Shown: positions 7,896 to 19,128, counted from the first letter of the stretch. The stretch: 64,000 bases of DNA from DASVHS01 sp038244815 (GCA_038244815.1 JBBRTB010000009.1:1-64000); one strand, 5' to 3'. Notes: generated by a model not told the origin, from the sequence alone. Numbers and translations: made by a program.

Positions 7896-10346
7896 TCAGA
7901 AGTTCACTCGCGTGCTGACACCGAACGTGCGCGGCTGATTCGTGAGGAAGCTGACTCGCGCGCGTGTGCCGCGCTCCTGGTCGAGCGCGAGGTAGGCTCG
8001 TTCATCAGTGACATTGTTGATGAAGAAGGCCGTATCCCAGCGGTTCTTCAACACGCCCACGCGCAGGTTGAGGATGTCGTAGGCCGGAAGTTTCGGGTTG
8101 AATGTAAACGTATTCTGCGAGTACGGGCCGCCGATGTTGTTCGGTGCGAACGACAGCAGGTTCACCGTGCCGAAGCCTGCCGCCTGATCGCCGATCTGCG
8201 TGTAACGGTCGCCGATATGCTGGTAGGCGGCGGTCATGTAGCCGGCCATGCTCTGCACCATCGTCCAGTGGAGCGTCGCCGCCGCTGCGGCCTGGTCCTC
8301 CGGAACCGTGGGGAGACGATTGCCGGACTTGATGCCCGAGATCACGCTGACATTGCCATTCGGATCGGTGGATGTGACCGTGGAGCGGAGCTTGGAGTCG
8401 GTATGGCTGGCCGAAACTGCGAAGTCGAACATATCGCTCGGCGCCAGCTCGAACTCGACCTCCGCTCCGGCGCTTCGCGCCTTCGGCACGTTGAAGATGA
8501 CGCGTGAGGAGCACGAGCCGGCAGTCACCGTAGCCTGGAGGTTCTTGATGTCGGCGTAGAACGCGGCCACGTTGAACGATCCTCGGCCGGCCATGATCCG
8601 CGACTTCGACCCCACTTCGTAATTCCAGAGCGTTTCGTCTTTCCAGTTGTCGTGACCGCCGAAGGTGATCAGATCCTGAGCGGTGCACAGCGGAACGTTC
8701 AGCGGATCGTTGATACCGCCGAGACGGAAGCCCTTGGAGATCTGGGCGTTGAGGCGGGTGTTGTCGGTGAGTTTGTAATTGAGCATGATCCGCGGCGCGA
8801 TTCCGTTGGCCTTCGTCGAACCGGGCTGCTGCACGAGCGAGGTGCCGTTGTTGTCGTTGCCGAAGATGCCGTCGAAGACCTGCTTGCGGTCTTCCTTGAA
8901 GTCGTAGAACCGGAGACCGCCTGTCAGGTCGAGCCGGTCGTTCACCGAGTAAGTCCCTTCCCCGAAGAGCGCGAATTGCTTGAAGTTGTATTTGAGGTCG
9001 GACCAGAAAAGCGAGTCCGTCGGGGCATCGAGGCCTTTGGTGGGGATGCCCGAGAGCGCCGAGAAGCCGGTGACGAGCAGATTCTGCGCGTAATGGCGAT
9101 CGGTGTGGTCGTAGAACGCGCCAGCGAGCCATTGGAACTTCGGCACGCTGCCGGCGAGCCGCACTTCCTGCGTGAACACCTTCGCCTTGGTGGCGTCATT
9201 CAGAGGCGAGTCGAGCGTGTAGACATTCGCGGGCAGGCCGATCGAGCCACCGGTGATGCTCGAGGTCAGCGCGCCGGCGTCGCGAACGACCAGGACGTCG
9301 CGGTCGGTGTAGGAGGTGACGGAGGAGAGCGTTCTGCCGCTGCCGAGGTCGTACGAGAGGTTGACGTCGCCGAGCAGGAACTTATCGGTGAAGGGCTCGC
9401 CGATCTGTGTGAACTGGCGGTGATCGCCGAGCTGCACGGCCGGTCGCGTCGTCGTGTACGGATTGCCGAGGATGTTGTACACGTCGATGCGGTTCCAGCC
9501 GTTCACGTCGACGCGCTGGTAGAGGATGCGCGGGGTGATGCTGAGTGCCGCCGTCGGTTTGAACAGGAAGGCGATGCGCGCGCCGGCACGATATCCGTCG
9601 TTTGCGCTCTTATCGATGCTCAGGTCGGGCTGCACCGCTTTGATGAAACCGCCGTAGCGCGTGTAATAGCCCGCCACGCGCATCGCCGCGGTGCTTCCAT
9701 ACGGCACGTTGACCGCGGCCTTCGCGCTTCCGCCGATCCCGCCGCCGCTGGTGTCGTCGAGCGAGACCTCGCCGACCGACTCGGAGGTATTGAGCAGGGG
9801 TTGATTGGTGATGTATCGCACCGTCCCCGATTCGGATCCCGAGCCGAACAGCGTCCCCTGCGGACCGCGCAGCACTTCCACGCGCGACAAGTCGAACAGA
9901 TCGATGTCGGGCGTGAAGAGCGACAGTGAGATCACGGACTCATCCAGGTAGACGCCAACCTGCTCCTTGACTCCGGGCTGGTCGCGTACGATCTGGCCGG
10001 CGGACACGCCGCGCATCGCGATCTGACTCTGGCCCGGTCCGAGATTCTGGACCGTGAAGCCGGCCACGTTCGCCGCGACGTCCTCGAGGTTCTCGGCCCC
10101 GCGGTCGCGAAGCTCTGACTCCGTCGGAGCCGCGACCGAGATCGGCACGTCCTGCACCGTCTCCTCGCGCTTTCGAGCCGTGACCACCATTTCCTCGGTC
10201 ACCTTGGCCTTCTTCTCTTCTTCCGCGGTCTTCTTCTTTTCTTTGGATTGATCCGCGGTAGTTTGCTGCGCAAACAGCGGTAGTACGGGGCTGGCGATCG
10301 TCAATGCGACGACGCATACGAGAGTTCGGGTCGCGAGGTTCCTCAT
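7896..10346 (-). CDS. TonB-dependent outer-membrane receptor
   Basis: 816 aa. The start is placed at ATG 10346 (MRNLATRTLVCVV, a Sec signal) with GGAGGG 7 nt upstream; the frame continues 45 codons further but without a ribosome-binding site. After a Lys/Glu-rich spacer comes a TonB box-like segment (EEMVVTARKREE), the plug domain (DVPISVAAPTESELRDRG... to RVEVLRGPQGTLFG) and a large beta-barrel ending in the terminal Phe of outer-membrane proteins. No N-terminal signalling domain is present, so no ECF-sigma control is expected. It imports a scarce substrate using TonB energy; coupling to the downstream Tat flavoenzyme suggests an amine or amino-acid derivative, but the ligand is unknown. Confidence 0.9.
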   Translation of the reverse strand: MRNLATRTLVCVVALTIASPVLPLFAQQTTADQSKEKKKTAEEEKKAKVTEEMVVTARKREETVQDVPISVAAPTESELRDRGAENLEDVAANVAGFTVQNLGPGQSQIAMRGVSAGQIVRDQPGVKEQVGVYLDESVISLSLFTPDIDLFDLSRVEVLRGPQGTLFGSGSESGTVRYITNQPLLNTSESVGEVSLDDTSGGGIGGSAKAAVNVPYGSTAAMRVAGYYTRYGGFIKAVQPDLSIDKSANDGYRAGARIAFLFKPTAALSITPRILYQRVDVNGWNRIDVYNILGNPYTTTRPAVQLGDHRQFTQIGEPFTDKFLLGDVNLSYDLGSGRTLSSVTSYTDRDVLVVRDAGALTSSITGGSIGLPANVYTLDSPLNDATKAKVFTQEVRLAGSVPKFQWLAGAFYDHTDRHYAQNLLVTGFSALSGIPTKGLDAPTDSLFWSDLKYNFKQFALFGEGTYSVNDRLDLTGGLRFYDFKEDRKQVFDGIFGNDNNGTSLVQQPGSTKANGIAPRIMLNYKLTDNTRLNAQISKGFRLGGINDPLNVPLCTAQDLITFGGHDNWKDETLWNYEVGSKSRIMAGRGSFNVAAFYADIKNLQATVTAGSCSSRVIFNVPKARSAGAEVEFELAPSDMFDFAVSASHTDSKLRSTVTSTDPNGNVSVISGIKSGNRLPTVPEDQAAAAATLHWTMVQSMAGYMTAAYQHIGDRYTQIGDQAAGFGTVNLLSFAPNNIGGPYSQNTFTFNPKLPAYDILNLRVGVLKNRWDTAFFINNVTDERAYLALDQERGTRARVSFLTNQPRTFGVSTRVNF

Positions 10347-10452
10347 GTTGCACCCTCCGGCTTCATTCGACCGATCAGTGATGGATGAGCTGGAATTGTG
10401 TGCGAACCGTAACAGGCGGGTCAAGAGACTCTTGCGTCGAGCCTCGCATGTC

Positions 10453-10476
10453 CGAGGCCTGGGGCCCGAGGCCTGA
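10453..10476. repeat. Heptad repeat array (CGAGGCC type)
   Basis: Three 7-nt units of the word CGAGGCC/TGGGGCC lie between the TonB receptor gene and the end of the 237-aa secreted protein gene. This is a short member of the window-wide 7-nt repeat family. Confidence 0.65.
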
Positions 10477-10477
10477 T

Positions 10478-11177
10478 TCACTTCCAGATGGCGTCGACGA
10501 CCGGGGCCCTGAAGTAGTACGAGCCGACCTTCAGCGCGTCAGCCTGGCCCTCGTTACTCCAGGTCAGGCGTTTGAGCTTGAGGAAGGGCACTTTCTGGAA
10601 GCGGCGGAAGTTCAGCTCGATGTAGACCGGCGTGCCGGGGATGGTCCGGGCCGCGTTTGCGGTCTGCGGCGACACGCCCCGAATCATGCTGTCGACGACC
10701 ACGCGGAGCTGCGCGCTCTCAGGAATGTCGCGGCTGGTCCAGATGTCGATCCACGCCGCCGGTCCGTAGACGAGGCGGTAGCGAGAGGCCCTCACCGAGC
10801 CGACTCTCCCAGCCAGTGGACCCTGCACCCGCGTGGTGGCGGAGGCGAGATCGTTCTCCTCAGTCGAGGAGAGCCGGCGGATCATCGCGGTCATGTCGGA
10901 GAGCGCCATGCTGGTGTAGAAGCGCGCCACCGGATTCATGAGCGTGATGTCTTTGTCTCCATTCCGGCTGAATCCCTTCAGCCAGAGACTCTCGGCCTCG
11001 ACGCCGGCGTTGTAGACGTGGACGTCGATCGTTCCGAATTTTGCGAACCAGGGGAAGGGAGCGGCGGGGTATGCCTCCAGCTCCAGGTGGTAGGGTCGCG
11101 GCGCCGCTGCAAGCGGCAGCGCCAGCGCGCAAATGAAAAGGGCGGCCGCGACGGGCCGCCCTTTTCTGTTGTTCGTA

Positions 11178-11191
<14 letters not shown>
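10478..11191 (-). CDS. Secreted protein of unknown function
   Basis: 237 aa. Residues 10-30 form a signal peptide core (AAALFICALALPLAAA) and the mature part is beta-rich, with a DUF3108-like or outer-membrane-associated look (YHLELEAYPAAPFPWF ... YRLVYGPAAWIDIW). No catalytic motif is recognised. The only usable start is ATG 11191, 14 nt inside the end of rpoD, so it is coupled to rpoD. The rpoD terminator hairpin (11136-11165) lies within its codons 10-18, so full-length message requires read-through of that hairpin. It could be a cell-envelope gene that shares the rpoD transcript at low level. Confidence 0.6.
11136..11165 (-). terminator. rpoD terminator hairpin inside the next coding sequence
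   Basis: AAAA-GGGCGGCC (11136-11147) pairs with GGCCGCCC-TTTT (11154-11165) across a 6-nt loop. On the minus strand it follows the rpoD stop by 12 nt and ends in a U-run, so it is a strong intrinsic terminator. It also forms codons 10-18 of the downstream 237-aa gene. Confidence 0.7.
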
Positions 11192-13019
<1,828 letters not shown>

Positions 13020-13162
13020 CGTCGTTTGGCTCCTCCCTCAGACAGCGCTCGTAACGCATTCGCGACGCGGTCCCTCGAGACCCCTGGCTCGCATTTTGGC
13101 TCCCGACCGGCGGGCCAAAGTACGCGAACGAGGACACTCGCGTAATCTTTCGAGGACGATAA
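13020..13162 (-). other. dnaG-rpoD spacer with a hairpin
   Basis: 143 nt between dnaG and rpoD. TTTGGC (13095-13100) and GCCAAA (13114-13119) can form a hairpin in the rpoD 5' leader. No clear -35/-10 pair was found, so a separate rpoD promoter is possible but not shown. Confidence 0.35.
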
Positions 13163-14896
13163 TTATTTCAGTGTCCGTAGGATACGCATCTTCTCTTCAT
13201 CCAGCTCAGCAACGCGGACGTCGTCCCCGGCCGCCGCGGCTTCGGCAATCTCCCGCTGAATCTGTAGTTTCCGACGCTCAAGATAATTTTTCTCCAGGGG
13301 CCGCAGATTTTCGTCGATACGCTGGAGGGTCTGGTCGTCGACATCGTCCCGGAGAGTCAACTCGGAGAGCAGGGTCAGCTCGGCCTCGCCCTTAAGATGG
13401 GTCGCCACCAGCCCAAAATCAATAGGTTGCGACGCCAGGACCTCACTTTTTATGATAGTGAACAGGGCTTTGCACGCCGCGTCCTCGAATAAGTCCTCGT
13501 GCACACGTTCCGCGATACCCTCCCGGAGCTTCCCCTGCAACGCCGCCGCGAGGATCACTTTCTCCGCCGAGGCCGTCGGCGCCGAGAACTGACGCTCGGC
13601 CGGCGGGGACTGCGCCTTCCCCCGCACGCGCGACCAGACCACCTCGAACTCCAGTTGGAACGCATCGGCGATTCTCTGGGCGGCGTCGTTGCGCACGACC
13701 GGATCCGTGACCGCGCCGAGGAGCGGGACGAACTGCTCGACGCGCTCGGATTTCTCGCGCCCGCTGAGCTGGGTGGTGTTTCCCGCCCACTCCTTGAGGC
13801 CGAACGTGAAGATGTCGCTGGCGTTGCCGAGGAGCTCCAGGAAGCGGTCGACACCATGCTTCTCGACGAGCGTGTCCGGATCCTTCTCGCCCATGAGGTC
13901 GAGCACCTCGACGTACAGGCCGGCCGACAGGAGCACCGGCGCGGCGCGCAGCGTGGCGTGCCGCCCGGCATCGTCGCCGTCGTAGCAGATGACCACGCGG
14001 CGCGTGAACCGCCGCAGCAGCGACGCCTGACCCGACGTCAGCGACGTACCCATCGATGCCACCACGCCGGGCACGCCGGCGTGATCGATGGCGATGGCAT
14101 CGAAGTAACCCTCGACGAGAATGGCGCGGTCGATCTTGCGCATGGCGTCCTTCGACCGGTGAAGGTTGTAGAGCAGACGCGATTTGTTGAAGATCTCCGA
14201 CTCGGGAGAGTTGAGATACTTCGGATCACTGCCGTCGAGCGAGCGCCCGCCGAATCCGACCAGCGCGCCGGTCTCGCTGTGGATCGGGATGATGAGGCGG
14301 TTGCGGAAGCGATCGTAGTAGCCTGTCTTCTCCTTGCGCGGGGTGATCAGCCCCGCTTTCTCGAGACGCTGTTCGCCGTGTTTTCCGGAGAGTCTGCGCA
14401 GGATGTAGTCCCAGGAGTCGGGCGCGTATCCGAATCCGTACTTGGTGATGATCTCTTTCGAGACCGCGCGTTCCTGCAGATAGCGCGCGGCGGCGTTGTC
14501 CGGAAAGCCCAACGCCTGATGAAACGCCTCGGAGGCGTCGTCGATGGCTTCGAGGAGCTCGTCCTTGTCGTTCTCTCGCGAGTTGCGCGCCTTGCGGCGC
14601 GGCAGCTCGATGCCCACGCGCGCGGCCACGTGCTCCACCGCTTCCGGAAACGTGTAGCGCTCCGTGAGCGTCAGGAACTTGAAGACGTCGCCGCCGGTCC
14701 CGCAGCCGAAACAGTAGAAAAGACCTTTGTCGCGATCGACGTGAAACGACGGAGTCTTCTCACGATGAAACGGACAGAGTCCTTTGTAGCTCTTGCCGGC
14801 GAGCTTGAGCGGCGTGACCTGGCCGACGAACTCGACGAGGTCCGCCGCGCCCCGCACCTGGGCGATGATCGAATCGTTGAGGTCTAAGAGCGCCAT
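13163..14896 (-). CDS. dnaG: DNA primase
   Basis: 577 aa. Synthesises RNA primers for the replication fork. The N-terminal zinc domain is present (CPFHREKTPSFHV ... FYCFGCGTGG, CHC2 type), followed by the TOPRIM core (ILVEGYFDAIAIDHAG with the catalytic Glu, then CYDGDDAGRHA with the DxD) and a C-terminal DnaB-binding helical region. Length is in the usual range. It starts 15 nt after the mutS2 stop and precedes rpoD, so it is part of the rpsU-mutS2-dnaG-rpoD unit. Confidence 0.97.
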   Translation of the reverse strand: MALLDLNDSIIAQVRGAADLVEFVGQVTPLKLAGKSYKGLCPFHREKTPSFHVDRDKGLFYCFGCGTGGDVFKFLTLTERYTFPEAVEHVAARVGIELPRRKARNSRENDKDELLEAIDDASEAFHQALGFPDNAAARYLQERAVSKEIITKYGFGYAPDSWDYILRRLSGKHGEQRLEKAGLITPRKEKTGYYDRFRNRLIIPIHSETGALVGFGGRSLDGSDPKYLNSPESEIFNKSRLLYNLHRSKDAMRKIDRAILVEGYFDAIAIDHAGVPGVVASMGTSLTSGQASLLRRFTRRVVICYDGDDAGRHATLRAAPVLLSAGLYVEVLDLMGEKDPDTLVEKHGVDRFLELLGNASDIFTFGLKEWAGNTTQLSGREKSERVEQFVPLLGAVTDPVVRNDAAQRIADAFQLEFEVVWSRVRGKAQSPPAERQFSAPTASAEKVILAAALQGKLREGIAERVHEDLFEDAACKALFTIIKSEVLASQPIDFGLVATHLKGEAELTLLSELTLRDDVDDQTLQRIDENLRPLEKNYLERRKLQIQREIAEAAAAGDDVRVAELDEEKMRILRTLK

Positions 14897-14911
14897 ACCA
14901 CTAACCGGAGC

Positions 14912-17260
14912 TCATTCGAGGATCGCCACGGTAGCACCGTCTCCTCCTTCATTCTCCGCTCCCGGCCGGAACGATTTCACCGCCGGGTGTCTGCGCAGGT
15001 GTTCGCGGATGGCGGTGCGCAGCCGGCCGGTGCCGAACCCGTGGATGATGCGCACGGCCGACTTCCCCTCGAGCAGCGCGCGGTCGAGAAACCGGTCGGA
15101 CTCCTCGAGCGCGTCCTCGACGTGCTGCCCGATGAGATTGAGCTCAGCGGCGATCTGAGGAAGCAGGTCGCTGGCCGCCGTTTTTCCGGCTTCGACGCCC
15201 CGCGTCCGGCGCGCGTTGCCCGGCGGACGGACGGGCACGAGGTCTTTCGCGTCCACCGTCATCCGCTTGCCGTTGACGTTGAAGACCGCTTTGGTTCCGT
15301 CGACAGAGACGACGTTGCCGGTCACTTTGAACCTGCGATGTTCGGCGCGGTCGCCCGCGTGCACTTCGGTCCGCTCCGCGGGCGCGAACTCGATGGCCTT
15401 GTCGATCGATTTCGTCAGCGTGCTGACCACTTCTCTCGCGTTCACGTTTGCCCGCGACTCGCGCAGGTTCCTGATCTCCGCGGTCACTTGTCGCGTCACA
15501 TCGTCGCGCAGGCGTTCCAGTTCTTCGCGATACGCTGTTCCGGCCCGGGCCCGCTCCCCTTCGAGCTTCGCGCTCTGCTCGGTGAGGCGTTGCTGCGACG
15601 CCTGGAGTTGCGCGCGCAGCTGTTCGACACTGTCGCGCTCCGCTTGCACCTCGCTCATCCTGCGCTGCAATTCGGCGACGAGATGATCGGTCTCGCCGTA
15701 GCGGTCGCCGAGCCGGGCCCTGGCGGCGCCGATGATGGAGGCGGGGAGGCCGATCATCTCGGCGACGTCGATGGCGCGGCTGCGGCCGGGAACGCCCACG
15801 ATCATGTGGTACGTGGGCTGGTGCGTGGCCGAATCGAACTCCATCGAGGCGTTGACGATGTGTTTGTCGTCCACGGCGAATCCCTTGAGCGCTGACAGGT
15901 GTGTGGTGACGATGAGCAGCGCGCCGATGCCGAGGAGATGCTCGATCGTGGCGGCAGCGAGGGCGGCGCCTTCCTCGGGATCGGTGCCGGATCCCAGCTC
16001 GTCGACGAGCACGAGTGACCGGCGGGTGGCCTTCGTGACGATGCGCTGGAGACGGACCAGGTAGGCGGAGAACGTCGAGAGATGCTCGAGCACGCTCTGG
16101 TCGTCGCCGATGAGAACGTGCAGCGCGTCGACGACCGGGATGACCGTGCCGTCCGATGCCGGGACAGGAAGTCCGCTCATAGCCATGGCCACGAGCAGTC
16201 CTGCGGTCTTGAGGGCGACGGTTTTGCCGCCCGCGTTCGGTCCGCTGATCACCAGCGCGCAGCGCTCGGAATCGAGCTCGATGGTGATGGGGATGACTTT
16301 GCGGTCGGAAGGCTCCTCGTCGAACGCGGCTTCACGCGCCGCGGCCAACCGTTCGTCCAGCAGGGGATGGCGTCCATTGACGATGCGCAGCGTGCCCTCG
16401 GAAAACTGAGGGCGTGCGGCCTCGGTGGCGGCGGCGAACAACGCGCACGCCTGCAGTGCATCGAATTCGCCGCCCACGCTCACGCCTTCGCTGATGTGGC
16501 CGGCCTCGGCGAACAGCAGTCCGGAAATGTATTGCGTGATGCGGGCGATCTCCTCGCGCTCCTGGATGAGCAGATCGGCCAGATCGTTGTTCAGCTCCAC
16601 CGCCGCCATCGGCTCGATGAAGAACGAGGCGCCCGATCCCGAGCGCTCGTGAAGGATTCCGGGAACGGCGTTGCGACGCTCGGCGCGGACCGGAATGCAG
16701 TAGCGGTCGGAGCGCAGCACGATCAGCGGCTCCTGGATGGCATCGGCGCTGCGGTTCATCACGTCGGTGAGCAACCGCTGCACGGCGTTGCGCTTGGCGT
16801 GGATCCTGGTGCGGATCGATCGCAGCTCGGCCGAGGCTTCTTCCTTGAGCTTGCCGTCACGCGTGAAGAATTTGCCCGTCTTCGATACGAGCTCCCCGAG
16901 GTCCGGGATGGTCGAGGCCAGTTCGATGAGCCGCGGGTAGTCTTCGCCGCGCACGAACGTTTCCCGGATCGACTGGGTGGCGCGGGCCGCGCGGACGATG
17001 TGCCACGCTTCCTCGAGATCGAGAACGGACTGACGCGAGAAGAGCGAAGCGACATCGGTGAGGCCGGCCAGCGGCAGGAGACCGTCCTGATGGTAGAAGC
17101 GGAGCATCTCCGCAAGCCGCGCGTGCGCGAGCTCACATTCCTTGACCTTGCGCATCGGCCGCCGGCGCGCCAGGGCTTCCTTGCCCGGCCCGCTCTTCGC
17201 CTCCATGGCGATGAGGGTCAGGACGCGATCGAATTCGAGTGTGCTGAGGTCCGACTGCAC
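14912..17260 (-). CDS. mutS2: MutS2 family ATPase/endonuclease with Smr domain
   Basis: 782 aa from GTG 17260; an upstream TTG at 17278 has no ribosome-binding site and lies against the rpsU terminator, whereas GGGGCGG precedes the GTG. The core ATPase shows Walker A SGPNAGGKT, Walker B LVLVDELGSGTDPEEGAA and the MutS switch His in TTHLSALK. A coiled-coil follows and a C-terminal Smr nuclease domain ends the protein (VRIIHGFGTGRLR). MutS2 lacks the mismatch-recognition domain; it is linked to suppression of recombination and to rescue of collided ribosomes. Its location between rpsU and dnaG is uncommon. Confidence 0.93.
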   Translation of the reverse strand: MQSDLSTLEFDRVLTLIAMEAKSGPGKEALARRRPMRKVKECELAHARLAEMLRFYHQDGLLPLAGLTDVASLFSRQSVLDLEEAWHIVRAARATQSIRETFVRGEDYPRLIELASTIPDLGELVSKTGKFFTRDGKLKEEASAELRSIRTRIHAKRNAVQRLLTDVMNRSADAIQEPLIVLRSDRYCIPVRAERRNAVPGILHERSGSGASFFIEPMAAVELNNDLADLLIQEREEIARITQYISGLLFAEAGHISEGVSVGGEFDALQACALFAAATEAARPQFSEGTLRIVNGRHPLLDERLAAAREAAFDEEPSDRKVIPITIELDSERCALVISGPNAGGKTVALKTAGLLVAMAMSGLPVPASDGTVIPVVDALHVLIGDDQSVLEHLSTFSAYLVRLQRIVTKATRRSLVLVDELGSGTDPEEGAALAAATIEHLLGIGALLIVTTHLSALKGFAVDDKHIVNASMEFDSATHQPTYHMIVGVPGRSRAIDVAEMIGLPASIIGAARARLGDRYGETDHLVAELQRRMSEVQAERDSVEQLRAQLQASQQRLTEQSAKLEGERARAGTAYREELERLRDDVTRQVTAEIRNLRESRANVNAREVVSTLTKSIDKAIEFAPAERTEVHAGDRAEHRRFKVTGNVVSVDGTKAVFNVNGKRMTVDAKDLVPVRPPGNARRTRGVEAGKTAASDLLPQIAAELNLIGQHVEDALEESDRFLDRALLEGKSAVRIIHGFGTGRLRTAIREHLRRHPAVKSFRPGAENEGGDGATVAILE

Positions 17261-17270
17261 TTGCCGCCCC

Positions 17271-17307
17271 GAAAACAAAAAGGACCCGGGATTACTCCCG
17301 AGTCCTT
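17271..17307 (-). terminator. Rho-independent terminator of rpsU
   Basis: A 12-bp stem (17280-17291 with 17296-17307, one mismatch) with a 4-nt loop is followed on the minus strand by TTTGTTTT (17279-17271). It lies 25 nt after the rpsU stop and just before the mutS2 start, so it should limit read-through from the strong rpsU promoter into mutS2-dnaG-rpoD. Confidence 0.85.
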
Positions 17308-17331
17308 CGGTGGTGGAGATCCGCGTTCGGA

Positions 17332-17538
17332 TCAGTAACCGGTACGCCGTTCTTCGGCCAGCTTTCGCAGCACTTTCTTGCGGGCCGCAATCGCTTTCCG
17401 CTTTCTCTTCGTGCTCGGCTTTTCGTAATGCTGGCGCTTCTTCAACTCGGAGAGGATCCCCGACTTCTCACATTTGCGCTTGAACCTGCGCAGTGCGTTC
17501 TCGAACGTCTCGTCTTCTTTGACGTGAACGAGAGGCAT
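17332..17538 (-). CDS. rpsU: 30S ribosomal protein S21
   Basis: 68 aa from ATG 17538 (MPLVHVKEDETFENALRRFKRKCEKSGIL), the family-standard start, with AGGGGGG about 9 nt upstream; the 10 extra residues of the longer frame do not belong. The C-terminus is a highly basic helix (KRKRKAIAARKKVLRKL). S21 aids translation initiation. It leads the macromolecular synthesis block and has its own promoter and terminator, consistent with much higher expression than the downstream genes. Confidence 0.96.
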   Translation of the reverse strand: MPLVHVKEDETFENALRRFKRKCEKSGILSELKKRQHYEKPSTKRKRKAIAARKKVLRKLAEERRTGY

Positions 17539-17601
17539 TCCCCAAATCCCCCCCTTCTTTCTTTCCATTGGATGCTGAGTTCCCGCTTGGGGTCACCGAT
17601 C

Positions 17602-17631
17602 ATTTTAGAGTTCGGCAGAGCCTGGGGTCAA
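17602..17631 (-). promoter_or_regulatory. Sigma-70 promoter of rpsU
   Basis: On the minus strand TTGACC (17631-17626), an 18-nt spacer and TAAAAT (17607-17602) form a near-consensus promoter. Transcription would start near 17595, giving a leader of about 57 nt before the S21 ATG. Confidence 0.75.
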
Positions 17632-17797
17632 CGAACGTTCTTGATGACTTCCTCTGCTCGACGCGCTTCAACCGAGCCCGTGGGGTAATCCATTCCTGGA
17701 AGGAGCGGGATCGTGGTAAGCGATTGAGGAAGCTTAGTTTAGAGTCGCTGGTTGACGGCCCACCTACCGGCGCCTCATTTGCACCCGATTTCCCGCC

Positions 17798-18454
17798 ATG
17801 AGCCTCTGGAGCACCCTTTCGGCGGTCTCTCTGACGGTCGGCGCCCTCTGCGCCATCGGAATTGCAATCGACCTCATCCGTCACCCGCAGCGGATGACCG
17901 TGATGAACTTCGTCTGGCCGATCACCGCCCTCTACTCCGGCCCGATCGGACTCTGGCTGTACGTCCGCCTGGGCCGCCCCGCGGCGCGCGAGATGCCGAA
18001 GCAGGTACCGCCGCTTTCGAAGGCAGCGCTCACCGGTTCTACGCATTGTGGAGCCGGATGCGCGCTTGGCGACGTCGTCGGGACCTTCACCGTCTTCCTC
18101 CTCGGCCTGACGATCGCCGGAGAGCTGATCTGGGCCTATCTCGTGGCCGACCTCATCGCCGCCTGGCTTTTCGGCATCGTGTTTCAGTACTTCTCGATCG
18201 TGCCAATGCGCGATCTGTCCCCGCTCGAAGGAATCAAGGCGGCCATCAAAGCCGACACGCTTTCGATCGCCGCATTTCAGATCGGAATGTACGCCTCGAT
18301 GCTGCTGGTGCGTTTCGCCATCGCCGGGACGGACCTTTCGCCCATGAGCGCATAACACTGGGGGGCGATGCAGATCGGCATGGTCCTCGGTCTGCTGACG
18401 ACGTGGCCGATGAACGCGAGGCTCATTCGGAAAGGGTGGAAGGAAAAGATGTAG
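17798..18454 (+). pseudogene. DUF4396 membrane protein interrupted by an in-frame stop
   Basis: The frame from ATG 17798 encodes several transmembrane segments and the DUF4396 hallmarks (FVWPITALYSGPIGLW, then STHCGAGCALGDVVGTF). It stops at TAA 18353-18355 after 185 residues. In the same frame, directly past the stop, the sequence reads HWGAMQIGMVLGLLTTWPMN and ends KGWKEKM-TAG at 18452-18454, the normal C-terminal transmembrane segment and tail of this family. One nonsense codon therefore removes the last helix. A sequencing error, a recent mutation or programmed read-through are all possible; TAA excludes selenocysteine. The function is unknown; relatives occur near metal-transport genes. 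Confidence 0.75.
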
Positions 18455-18467
18455 CGGCGGCTCGGCT

Positions 18468-19082
18468 CTAGCCGACCAGCCCCTCCACCCGCGCGATGAT
18501 GGCGTCGATGGCCACCTGGTTCTCGCCGCCCTCCGGGATGATCAGGTCGGCGTATCGCTTCGACGGCTCCACGAACTCCTCGTGCATGGGACGCACGGTG
18601 TTCACGTACTGCTCGACGACGGACTCGAGCGTGCGGCCGCGCGTCTTGATGTCGCGCACCAGACGCCGGACGAAGCGGATGTCCGGCGGCGTATCGACGA
18701 ACAGCTTGATGTCGATTCGTTTCCGCAAATCGACCTCCGCCAGGACGAGGATGCCCTCGACGATGATCACCTTGCGCGGCTCGATGCGCTGGGTCTCGCT
18801 CATGCGCGCGTGCGTCGTGAAGTCATAGCGTGGAATCTCCACCGACGAGCCCTTGGCCAGGACGTCGAGGTGCCGAACGAGCAGCTCGGTCTCGAGCGAA
18901 TCGGGATGATCGAAATTGATCTTGTGACGCTCCGCGGGCGTCAGCGCGTCGAAGTTGCGGTAGTACGCATCGTGGGAGATCCACTCGATACGATCCTTGC
19001 CGACGCGATCGTAGATCGCCTGCGCGACGGTGGTTTTTCCTGATCCGGTTCCACCGGCGATTCCGATGATGACAGGACGCAT
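18468..19082 (-). CDS. udk: Uridine/cytidine kinase
   Basis: 204 aa. Phosphorylates uridine and cytidine with ATP or GTP in pyrimidine salvage. Walker A is GIAGGTGSGKTT (residues 7-18), followed by the SHDAYYRN substrate motif, NFDHPDSLETELL and the VIIVEGILVL strand; RFVRRLVRDIKTRGR forms the lid region. Length and order match bacterial Udk. Convergent with the DUF4396 gene. The short region before the start is a heptad repeat, so no clear ribosome-binding site is visible. Confidence 0.93.
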   Translation of the reverse strand: MRPVIIGIAGGTGSGKTTVAQAIYDRVGKDRIEWISHDAYYRNFDALTPAERHKINFDHPDSLETELLVRHLDVLAKGSSVEIPRYDFTTHARMSETQRIEPRKVIIVEGILVLAEVDLRKRIDIKLFVDTPPDIRFVRRLVRDIKTRGRTLESVVEQYVNTVRPMHEEFVEPSKRYADLIIPEGGENQVAIDAIIARVEGLVG

Positions 19083-19086
19083 GCAG

Positions 19087-19128
19087 GGTGCCGGACCCCG
19101 GGCCCTGGGCCCCGGGCCTCTGCACTCA
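19087..19128. repeat. Heptad repeat array (GGGCCCC type)
   Basis: Six consecutive 7-nt units (GGGTGCC, GGACCCC, GGGCCCT, GGGCCCC, GGGCCTC, TGCACTC) fill the whole gap between udk and the small zinc-ribbon gene. The array is nearly self-complementary and could fold on itself. Confidence 0.65.

Noticed and set aside
18353..18355. Selenocysteine codon in the DUF4396 gene
   Set aside because: The stop is TAA, not TGA.
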